From JAISGQ01 sp964500965 (lineage in GTDB: Bacteria; Bacillota; Clostridia; Oscillospirales; Acutalibacteraceae): a stretch of 41,371 nt of DNA. Below the pieces are notes generated by a model. It saw nothing but the letters and a program-made list of their open reading frames with translations, was not told where the DNA came from and made no database searches. Positions 32,624 through 38,788 of this stretch are shown in pieces; the stretch's first letter is position 1; every line of letters begins with the position of its first letter. Location of the stretch: positions 1-41,371 of the forward strand of contig CAZCQZ010000015.1 in assembly GCA_964500965.1 (NCBI GenBank), read 5' to 3'. Both the position numbers and the translations under genes were made by a program.

Positions 32624-34045
32624 TCAATTATCGTAATAATCGTCATAATAGTTGTCAACATCATTGCGATTGCCCCTACGCTGGCTCTGGTACTGCTGAC
32701 GCTGTCCGTCACGGTACTGGGGATAACCGTCGCGCTGTTGGGGCTGACGACCGTAATCGTTGTGATAACCGCCATTCTGATAATAGCCGTCATCGTAGGC
32801 ATCGCCCTCATGCTCGTAATAATCGTCATACATTTTTGACTGCTCATTATAATAATCGTCATAGCCTTCGGACTGACGGTTATAATAGTCATCGTAATCA
32901 TCATCGACAAAACGACCCAAATCTCGACGTCTGACAGGAGGCTGAGACGGTGCTCTGTAACCACCGCTGTAATTGCGGCTACCGTTATCGCTGTTCTTTT
33001 TGCCGCCTGTTCCGGCAATCATAAAAATACATGCTCCGATTACAACCGCAATGACAACGCCAATCAGAATCCAAATCAGCGGCGAAGTGTTGCCGGAAGA
33101 TGTACCCGTGTTGCTCACGACAAAAGATGATTCGGGCTCGCTGCTTTCGATGATTTCCGCCGGCGGCAAATCACTTTTGGTAATTTCACCGGGAACATCG
33201 GATTCAATGGGCTCAGGCTCCGAAGATACCTCCGATGAAACAACCGTTTCACCGACGGTTATTTTAAGAGTAGTGCTTATATTTGTTCCGGGAGCTGAAA
33301 CGGTGATGTTAAATACGTTTTCTCCCTCGGTAAGAGAAACCTTTTCGAGAAAAATCTTGTCCGAGGTAAGCTCAAGGGTCTTAGCCTCCTCCCCTGCCTT
33401 ACCCATGGTAACGGTTTCTTCGCTTCTGGTTCTGAGCTTTATTTTGCAGGACGTTGTACCGGAGGGGAGATTAAAGGTATAGCCTGCCGAATTTGTGCCC
33501 TCTGCGGCAACGGAATCGACATAAACCGATTCGAGCTTGGTTTCAAAAGTTGTCTGTGTGAGATTAAATGTGATTGTGCTTTCCTTGTCATCTTTTTTGA
33601 CGCTGATTTTATAGGTGCTTGTCTTATATTTTGATGCGGCGTCAAAATTAAAGGTATAGGAATAGACGTTACCGTTAGCGGAAAACTCGTTGCCGTCATA
33701 AGTAACGGTTGCACCGCTTACACTTTTGATGTTAATTTGCAGGCTTTTCATCCAGAGCGGAATCGAAACATTTGCAGTGTAGCTGTTTGAAACGGTGCTG
33801 AATTTAATAACCTGGTTATAAAGCTTATTGTTTGAGCCGTAGCAGTAAATCTGTGAAATCTCAACACCGCCCGGAGCTGCGGTAGTTGTGGTCGTTGTGG
33901 TCGTGGTAGTTGTTGTGGTTGTGCTCTCCGATGAAGAATTGTTTTCTTCGGTTGCGGCAACGTACGGTGAATTTACCGAAACGGAAAAGAGCAAAGCCGC
34001 ACATATCAGAAAAAAGGCAACAAACCGTTTGGTTTTGAACAGCAT
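32624..34045 (-). CDS. Surface protein: poly-Thr linker, cadherin-like beta-sandwich, TM, Tyr/Asp-rich tail
   Basis: A 473-residue protein of unknown function. Order: signal peptide (1-31), Ser/Thr-rich linker with 14 consecutive Thr (about 42-55), two beta-sandwich repeats resembling bacterial cadherin-like domains (about 60-170 and 172-275), a Pro/Glu/Ser-rich stalk, one transmembrane helix (about 323-345, IWILIGVVIAVVIGACIFMI) and a 120-residue cytoplasmic tail with repeated YDDYY units and Gln/Arg-rich end. The Thr run uses mixed ACN codons. GGGAGG precedes ATG. It follows sigG by 137 nt; a sporulation role is possible but not shown. Confidence 0.8.
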   Translation of the reverse strand: MLFKTKRFVAFFLICAALLFSVSVNSPYVAATEENNSSSESTTTTTTTTTTTTTTAAPGGVEISQIYCYGSNNKLYNQVIKFSTVSNSYTANVSIPLWMKSLQINIKSVSGATVTYDGNEFSANGNVYSYTFNFDAASKYKTSTYKISVKKDDKESTITFNLTQTTFETKLESVYVDSVAAEGTNSAGYTFNLPSGTTSCKIKLRTRSEETVTMGKAGEEAKTLELTSDKIFLEKVSLTEGENVFNITVSAPGTNISTTLKITVGETVVSSEVSSEPEPIESDVPGEITKSDLPPAEIIESSEPESSFVVSNTGTSSGNTSPLIWILIGVVIAVVIGACIFMIAGTGGKKNSDNGSRNYSGGYRAPSQPPVRRRDLGRFVDDDYDDYYNRQSEGYDDYYNEQSKMYDDYYEHEGDAYDDGYYQNGGYHNDYGRQPQQRDGYPQYRDGQRQQYQSQRRGNRNDVDNYYDDYYDN

Positions 34046-34127
34046 ATGTAAGCCTCCCTACAGCAAAATTTATGGAATAATTGTAACACATTTCCTTTTA
34101 GACTTCAATAACTTTTTAAGATTTATG

Positions 34128-34165
34128 TAATCCTGCCTAAGTAATATACGATGATGGCAGGATTA
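34128..34165 (-). terminator. Possible weak terminator after sigG
   Basis: TAATCCTGCC (34128-34137) and GGCAGGATTA (34156-34165) form a 10-bp stem with an 18-nt loop 17 nt after the sigG stop. The T-run is poor, so read-through into the surface-protein gene is possible. Apart from this hairpin I see only the GGGAGG site in the 137-nt gap. Confidence 0.4.
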
Positions 34166-34182
34166 TGCGGCGATTTCCGGGG

Positions 34183-34953
34183 CTATAGCTTGTTTTTTAT
34201 CGTTTTAAGAGCCCCTTTTTCCAAACGGCTGACCTGAGCCTGAGAAATTCCGATTTCCTCTGCAACCTCCATTTGCGTTTTGCCCTGAAGAAAGCGCAGA
34301 GAAAGAATATTTTTCTCTCTTGCTCCCAGCTTTTTTATTGATTCACGTATTGCAATTTCATCTATCCAATTGCTGTCGTCGTTCTTGTCGCCGAGCTGGT
34401 CAATTATCGAAACCGAATCCGTGCCGTCTGAATAAACCGATTCATATAAGGAGACAGGCTCAACTATGGCTTCAAGTGCCATAACTATATTTTCTCTCGG
34501 CATTTTAAGCTCCGATGAAATTTCTTCAACAGTCGGCTCTCTGTCAAGCTCACGCGTCAGGCGTTCCTTTACCTGCATGGCTTTGTATGCGGTATCGCGC
34601 AGTGAACGACTTACGCGAACCGAATTGTTATCGCGAAGATAACGCCTGATTTCTCCGATTATCATCGGCACTGCGTATGTGGAAAATCTTACCTGCTGAG
34701 TTAAATCGAAATTGTCGATTGCCTTGATTAACCCGATACAGCCGACCTGAAAAAGGTCATCGAGATTTTCGCCTCTGTTTGTAAATCTCTGCACAACGCT
34801 GAGCACAAGCCTTAAATTGCCGTTAACCAGTGCTTCTCGTGCATTCATATCCCCCTGCGCTGTCTTCTGCAAAAGCTCGGTCTTTTCCGCCTCACTGAGC
34901 AGGACAAGTCTGCTTGTGTTTACGCCGCATACCTCAACCTTATAATACTGCAT
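34183..34953 (-). CDS. sigG: Sporulation sigma factor SigG
   Basis: Late forespore RNA polymerase sigma factor, 256 residues. The N-terminal KVEVCGVNTSRL is the SigG-specific leader sequence (KVEICGVDTS in Bacillus). Regions 2.1-2.4 (VNGNLRLVLSVVQRF, DDLFQVGCIGLIKAIDNFD, RFSTYAVPMIIGEIRRYL), 3 and 4 (QGKTQMEVAEEIGISQAQVSRLEK) are intact. GGGGAG precedes ATG. It is not next to spoIIGA-sigE as in Bacillus; xerD lies upstream behind a terminator. A sigma-F/sigma-G-like promoter is seen at 34983-35012. Confidence 0.96.
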   Translation of the reverse strand: MQYYKVEVCGVNTSRLVLLSEAEKTELLQKTAQGDMNAREALVNGNLRLVLSVVQRFTNRGENLDDLFQVGCIGLIKAIDNFDLTQQVRFSTYAVPMIIGEIRRYLRDNNSVRVSRSLRDTAYKAMQVKERLTRELDREPTVEEISSELKMPRENIVMALEAIVEPVSLYESVYSDGTDSVSIIDQLGDKNDDSNWIDEIAIRESIKKLGAREKNILSLRFLQGKTQMEVAEEIGISQAQVSRLEKGALKTIKNKL

Positions 34954-34982
34954 TTATCGTTCTCCCCACATTTTGTTATTAT

Positions 34983-35012
34983 AATTATTGCCGAAACGGT
35001 AACGATAAATTC
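34983..35012 (-). promoter_or_regulatory. Sigma-F/sigma-G-like promoter of sigG
   Basis: Minus strand GAATT (35012-35008), 15 nt, GGCAATAATT (34992-34983). The -10 fits the forespore pattern GG..A.A.T; the -35 matches four of five positions of GNATA/GAATR. This agrees with forespore control of sigG in Bacillus. Confidence 0.5.
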
Positions 35013-35024
35013 AGCTTTATAAAC

Positions 35025-35068
35025 AAAAACGGCAAGGCTTACATCAAATGCAGACCTTACCGTTTTTT
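35025..35068. terminator. Intrinsic terminator of xerD
   Basis: AAAAACGGCAAGG (35025-35037) pairs with CCTTACCGTTTTT (35055-35067), one G-T/A-C position, with T-runs in both directions. It lies 13 nt after the xerD stop and isolates sigG from xerD transcription. Confidence 0.85.
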
Positions 35069-35081
35069 CGGATATTAAATT

Positions 35082-35990
35082 TTACTGTGCTCTGTTTGCG
35101 AAAGGGTGACATCTGTCGTAAACATCGGAAAAGCTGTTCTTTTTCACGATGTTCGCATATAGCTGTGTGGAAGAAATGTCCGCGTGACCGAGCATTTTCT
35201 GGAGGTCATGTAATGACGCGCCGTTCTGATACAGATGCATGGCAAAAGAATGTCTGAGAGTATGCGGAGTGATTTCCTTATCAATCTTCGCTTCCTCGGC
35301 GTAGTTTTTTACGATTTTCCAAAAGCCCTGTCTTGTAAGCCTTTGACCGTTCAGATTGATAAACAGAGCCTCTGTATTATCATCACACAAAAGTGTCGGA
35401 CGGACGTTTGTGATGTAATGATTCATTGCGGCAACGGCGGCAGGGTGCATCGGAACTGTCCGCAACGTTTTGCCGCCGCGACAGATGATTTCGCCACGTT
35501 CCGATTTTGAACATTTTACGTCGTTAAGGTTCAGATTTATAAGCTCCGAAACTCTTATGCCGGTGGCGTAAAGCACCTCCAGCATTGCCCTGTCTCTTGC
35601 TCCCTTGGGTTCTTCGACGTTGGGCATTGAAAGAAGCATACGTATTTCCTTGTCGTTAAGTATTTCGGGAATCTTCTTTTCCGTCTTTTCGAGCTTTATG
35701 CTTTTTGCCGGATTTGATTCAACTGCACCGTTGAGCATCAGATATTGATAAAAAGCTCTGATAGAAGCGACGGTTCTCGTTATGGTAGCGGCAGATTTGT
35801 TCGCACTTTTAAGCTCGCTTACAAAATTCTCAATATCCTTTGAAGTCGCGGCAGTCGGTTCAAGATTTTCCTGTGACAAATACTCAAAATATTTTGTGAC
35901 ATCTCGTGAATAGGATTCAAGAGTATTGTCGGCAACCGCCTTTTTTTCAACCAGATAATTTTTGAAATTGTTCAGTAAAGCGTCTTTCAT
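35082..35990 (-). CDS. xerD: Tyrosine recombinase XerD
   Basis: 302 residues, full length. The SAM-like domain (residues 1-95) precedes the catalytic core with Arg in ATGIRVSELINL, Lys in RGGKTLRTVPM, HTLRHSFAMHL, and LGHADISSTQLYANI with the Tyr nucleophile. The C-terminal VYDRCHPFA tail matches XerD. ATG at 35990 has GGAGGG upstream. Together with the XerC-type enzyme at 8608 it could resolve chromosome dimers at dif. Last gene of proC-spoIIM-xerD. Confidence 0.93.
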   Translation of the reverse strand: MKDALLNNFKNYLVEKKAVADNTLESYSRDVTKYFEYLSQENLEPTAATSKDIENFVSELKSANKSAATITRTVASIRAFYQYLMLNGAVESNPAKSIKLEKTEKKIPEILNDKEIRMLLSMPNVEEPKGARDRAMLEVLYATGIRVSELINLNLNDVKCSKSERGEIICRGGKTLRTVPMHPAAVAAMNHYITNVRPTLLCDDNTEALFINLNGQRLTRQGFWKIVKNYAEEAKIDKEITPHTLRHSFAMHLYQNGASLHDLQKMLGHADISSTQLYANIVKKNSFSDVYDRCHPFANRAQ

Positions 35991-36013
35991 TAAAGTACCC
36001 TCCAACATAAGGT

Positions 36014-36568
36014 CTATGCCGATGCTTTGTACAACGCGGAAAATACCGCATCAAGTCCGGCAGAGAAAATTGAAATAAATATATAGATAAGCAACGCGAA
36101 AATTCTTTTTCTGCCAAGCTTAATCTTTTCTTTTTCAAAGCACAGCACCGCCGACACGGAAGCCGACAAAAGCAGTGCACTTGTTGCCGCGGTCATACCC
36201 GGCAGGAAAACAATGGCAAAAAAGCCCAAACCGTGTAATCCGGAATCGCAGACGAGATTTGAAGCAAGAGCACCCTTGCCCAATCCCAGGAAAAACACAA
36301 AAACTACATTTAAAAATGTGCCTGTCCTGTTGATTCCGAAAAAGCAGACAATAAAAACGGCAGCCGAATACGCAAACAGAGAATCGAGAAAAATATCGGT
36401 GACATCACCGGATGAACGCGCTTTGACGGCATCGAAAGTAAAATTCGTTATAGCCGTATTGATTCGTTCGTTTTTCTGCACTATTGCGCCTGTTGTGAAA
36501 CCGACGACAAAAATCAGGGCAAATATAAAGAGCCAGAGACTTCTGCGTTTTTTCTCGATATTATTCAT
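36014..36568 (-). CDS. spoIIM: Stage II sporulation protein M
   Basis: Integral membrane protein of 184 residues with four to five helices; part of the SpoIIDMP engulfment complex that recruits wall hydrolases during septal thinning. The order basic start (NNIEKKRRS), helix, FFGINRTGTFLNVVFVFFLGLGKG loop and C-terminal helices fit the family. ATG at 36568 follows AGGTG. An ACATAAC/GTTATGT repeat flanks this site (36569-36575, 36591-36597), with the SD in the loop. The spoIIM-xerD pairing is common in Clostridia. Confidence 0.87.
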   Translation of the reverse strand: MNNIEKKRRSLWLFIFALIFVVGFTTGAIVQKNERINTAITNFTFDAVKARSSGDVTDIFLDSLFAYSAAVFIVCFFGINRTGTFLNVVFVFFLGLGKGALASNLVCDSGLHGLGFFAIVFLPGMTAATSALLLSASVSAVLCFEKEKIKLGRKRIFALLIYIFISIFSAGLDAVFSALYKASA

Positions 36569-36616
36569 ACATAACACACCTGCTTTCACAGTTATGTTAT
36601 GTTTAAAGCAAAAAAA

Positions 36617-37420
36617 TTATTCTTGTCCCAATTCGTCTGCACGTTTTGTGCAGGCTTCCATGGCAGATTTTACAATATCCTCAAATCCGGCATCGTAAAG
36701 CTTTTCAAGCGCTTTGGCGGTAGTTCCGCCCTTTGACGTTACTTTGTCGATGAGAGTCTGAAGCTCATCGCCTGAATCGGTAATCATTTTTGCACTGCCA
36801 ATCATCGTCTGAGCAAAAAGCAGCTTTGCGCTTTCACGGTCAATTCCGCATTTCTCCCCATAATCGCAAACAGCCTTGGCTAAGAGAAACAGATACGCAG
36901 GCGCAGAGCCGTTAACGGAAATAACGGGATTCATCTGTTCTTCGTCCAGTACGGTAAGTGTGCCGCTGCATTCAAAAAGAGCGCACACCTGCCGAAACTC
37001 ATCATCGCTTACGTTTTCACATTTGCAGGCGGCAGTTGCGCCGACGCCGAGCAAAAGAGGTGTGTTCGGCATTACGCGCACGACCTTTGAGCCCGTTCCC
37101 AAAAAGGACTTGACCCTTGCAATAGAAATACCTGCGGCAACAGAGACGAAAACGGTTTCCGAAATATCGTTCTGCGCAAGAGCCGATAACACGTCTTTGT
37201 AATTCTGAGGTTTAACCGATAATATAACGGTATCGCATTTCATCGACAATTCTGATAACGTCGCGGCAGAATTGATTGGGTGTTTTGATTTAAAGCTGTC
37301 AATCCCGGCACGGTTAATATCGTAAGCGAAAATCTGCTCGGGAGAAAGCAGACCCGCTTTAAGAACTCCCGTGGCGATTGCCGCCGCAATATTACCGAAT
37401 CCGACAAAACCGAGTGTCAT
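36617..37420 (-). CDS. proC: Pyrroline-5-carboxylate reductase
   Basis: NAD(P)H-dependent last step of proline synthesis, 267 residues. The Rossmann motif GFGNIAAAIATGVLKAG is at the N-terminus, VVRVMPNTPLLLGVGATA in the middle and the dimer/substrate motif NGSAPAYLFLLAKAV near residue 170. GAGGCG precedes ATG, whose A overlaps the stop (TAATG) of a 42-codon open frame in the leader. First gene of proC-spoIIM-xerD, behind a consensus promoter and a ~195-nt leader. Confidence 0.96.
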   Translation of the reverse strand: MTLGFVGFGNIAAAIATGVLKAGLLSPEQIFAYDINRAGIDSFKSKHPINSAATLSELSMKCDTVILSVKPQNYKDVLSALAQNDISETVFVSVAAGISIARVKSFLGTGSKVVRVMPNTPLLLGVGATAACKCENVSDDEFRQVCALFECSGTLTVLDEEQMNPVISVNGSAPAYLFLLAKAVCDYGEKCGIDRESAKLLFAQTMIGSAKMITDSGDELQTLIDKVTSKGGTTAKALEKLYDAGFEDIVKSAMEACTKRADELGQE

Positions 37421-37616
37421 TATATCGCCTCAATGCTTATGGTATTCTGTAAACCATTTCCGAACACAAGTGAATGTATAAAAACTCGTAACGCTAACAA
37501 TATGTTGTGCTTTTGAAAATCAGATTTCAACGCAAACCGCACAACCATGCGATTTTCATGATAATAATACAAAGCGTAATTATCACTTGCGTTTTGTTAA
37601 GTGTTCCATTCACTAC
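37421..37616 (-). promoter_or_regulatory. Long structured leader of proC (candidate cis-regulatory RNA)
   Basis: About 195 nt from the predicted start to proC. Complementary pairs: AGUGAAUG (37614-37607) with CAUUCACU (37476-37469); AACGCAA (37593-37587) with UUGCGUU (37535-37529); UGAUAAU (37585-37579) with AUUAUCA (37565-37559); UGAAAAUC (37558-37551) with GAUUUUCA (37521-37514); GUUGUGC (37545-37539) with GCACAAC (37510-37504). The last two cross each other and the second, so they imply a pseudoknot or alternative folds. No known class recognised. Confidence 0.5.
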
Positions 37617-37623
37617 ACGTGTA
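37614..37623. promoter_or_regulatory. Palindrome TACACGTGTA at the proC start site
   Basis: A perfect 10-bp palindrome abutting the -10 hexamer of the proC promoter; possible operator, regulator unknown. Confidence 0.4.
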
Positions 37624-37651
37624 TTTTAATACATCTTTTCTGTTATGTCAA
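37623..37651 (-). promoter_or_regulatory. Sigma-A promoter of proC-spoIIM-xerD
   Basis: Minus strand TTGACA (37651-37646), 17 nt, TAAAAT (37628-37623). Confidence 0.75.
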
Positions 37652-37671
37652 CAATAATTTATGTAAAGCTG

Positions 37672-37721
37672 AAAATAAAATTTTACGTCCTGAGTTTGGT
37701 TTTCCAAATTCAGGACGTAAA
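37672..37721 (-). terminator. Intrinsic terminator of the yajC transcript
   Basis: An 18-position stem (37682-37699 with 37704-37721, one wobble) with a 4-nt loop, followed on the minus strand by ATTTTATTTT. It is 22 nt after the stop of the membrane-protein gene at 37744. Confidence 0.85.
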
Positions 37722-37743
37722 GATAAAAGTTTGGCTTTCCGAA

Positions 37744-38160
37744 TTATCTGCGTTTTCTACAATATCTGCTCCTTACTCCCAGGTATCCCCCACAACATCC
37801 TGCGAGTACCATTATGGCGAATTTTATCAGAGCCGTAATCCCGAATTTAAAATCAGATTCCAAACAGCCTATTATCATTATTATAAAAAATACGGCGGCA
37901 CCTATAATTGCACCGAGAACAAGCCCGTTTTTTCCGGCAGATACCGCACAAATATATCCGCCGATAAAGCAGCCTATACCGACTGCGATTATCGAAAGCG
38001 GCGCAACTGCGTTTTCCGCAATACATTCGATTACCGAAAAGACAAGAGAAATAATACAAACCATAATCAAAGTGGCGACAATCGAAATCACTACCCCCAT
38101 AACAACAGGTCGAACACAGGAATTACCTCCTTTTCCCCTGTAAGCGCGTGTCGGTGTCAT
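37744..38160 (-). CDS. TIGR04086-type membrane protein
   Basis: A 138-residue protein with four hydrophobic helices and Gly-rich turns (FIGGYICAVSAGKNGLVLGAIIGAAV), resembling the TIGR04086/YrzE small membrane proteins commonly encoded next to yajC in Clostridia. Function unknown. ATG at 38160 has AGGGGG 8 nt upstream, inside the 3' arm of a 21-bp hairpin. The six-Cys peptide and radical SAM genes often found next in this neighbourhood are absent. Confidence 0.78.
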   Translation of the reverse strand: MTPTRAYRGKGGNSCVRPVVMGVVISIVATLIMVCIISLVFSVIECIAENAVAPLSIIAVGIGCFIGGYICAVSAGKNGLVLGAIIGAAVFFIIMIIGCLESDFKFGITALIKFAIMVLAGCCGGYLGVRSRYCRKRR

Positions 38161-38167
38161 AAAAATA

Positions 38168-38230
38168 CCCCCTGCAAAAAGAATAATAGTTACCGTTTTC
38201 ACTGATAAATACTATTCTTTTCACAGGGGG
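38168..38230 (-). promoter_or_regulatory. 21-bp hairpin combining terminator-like and SD-sequestering features
   Basis: In the mRNA, positions 38230-38210 (CCCCCUG...) pair without interruption with 38188-38168 (...CAGGGGG): 21 pairs including three G-U, loop of 21 nt. The 3' arm holds the AGGGGG ribosome-binding site of the next gene and is followed by UAUUUUU and the AUG. It could end yajC transcripts or block translation of the next gene. Confidence 0.8.
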
Positions 38231-38247
38231 AATATTCCTTTGAAAGA

Positions 38248-38688
38248 TTATTTCTTGAGGAATCCGAAAAGACCCTTCTTCTTCTTTCCGGCAGCGGCTT
38301 CTTCGGTTTCTGCCGCTTCTTTTATTGTATTGTTCTGGAGAACGCCCCAACGCATAATCTTAATCTTGTTTTTCTCTGCGCCTGTCTCGATAACAAGTGC
38401 ATCGTCGTCCTTGATGCTGACAACACGACCGCAGATGCCGCCGATAGTTGTAATATCGTCACCGACTTCAATATTCTTTTTCATTTCTTCCTCGGCTTTA
38501 CGCTTCTTGTTCTGAGGACGAATCATGAAAAGATAAAGAAGACCGAACAGAACAGCGTAAATAATAAGAATAGAGCCCATGCTGCCGCAACCGCCTGTTG
38601 TGCCGTTAGCCGCAGACGATGTTGTGTCAGATGCGCTTTCGACAGTGAGCATGAGATTGCTGAGATTTGTGAGAATTTCCGTTGTCAT
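38248..38688 (-). CDS. yajC: Preprotein translocase subunit YajC
   Basis: Single-pass protein associated with SecDF. The 146 residues are longer than usual (~90-110): an N-terminal 35-residue extension precedes the helix (ILIIYAVLFGLLYLFMI) and the typical RPQNKKRKAEEEMKK, then a beta-rich domain VGDDITTIGGICGRVVSI and a Lys-rich tail. ATG with GGAGG upstream. The tgt-yajC neighbourhood is conserved, although here a carboxypeptidase gene intervenes. Confidence 0.92.
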   Translation of the reverse strand: MTTEILTNLSNLMLTVESASDTTSSAANGTTGGCGSMGSILIIYAVLFGLLYLFMIRPQNKKRKAEEEMKKNIEVGDDITTIGGICGRVVSIKDDDALVIETGAEKNKIKIMRWGVLQNNTIKEAAETEEAAAGKKKKGLFGFLKK

Positions 38689-38720
38689 TGATGTACCTCC
38701 AAATATTTTCTACTTTGGTT

Positions 38721-38749
38721 ATTATAGCAAACCGACAGCTTTAAAGCAA
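38721..38749 (-). promoter_or_regulatory. Sigma-A promoter of yajC
   Basis: Minus strand TTGCTT (38749-38744), 17 nt, TATAAT (38726-38721), in the 100-nt gap after the carboxypeptidase gene. Confidence 0.65.
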
Positions 38750-38788
38750 TAGTAAAAATTAAAACTTATAAAATGCTCATGAAAAAAT

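Noticed and set aside
33880..33925. Poly-Thr coding repeat as a possible phase-variable tract
   Set aside because: The Thr codons are mixed ACN triplets rather than a uniform repeat, so slippage is less likely, and unit changes would stay in frame.
34952..35010. 10-bp inverted repeat (ATTTATCGTT / AACGATAAAT) enclosing the sigG SD and start codon
   Set aside because: A leader stem that dampens sigG translation is reported in Bacillus, so it was tempting, but the distal arm overlaps the proposed promoter and would be absent from the mRNA. Only read-through transcripts could form it.
37420..37548. 42-codon open frame in the proC leader ending in TAATG on the proC start
   Set aside because: No ribosome-binding site before its ATG and no recognisable peptide; kept only as a note within the proC leader finding.
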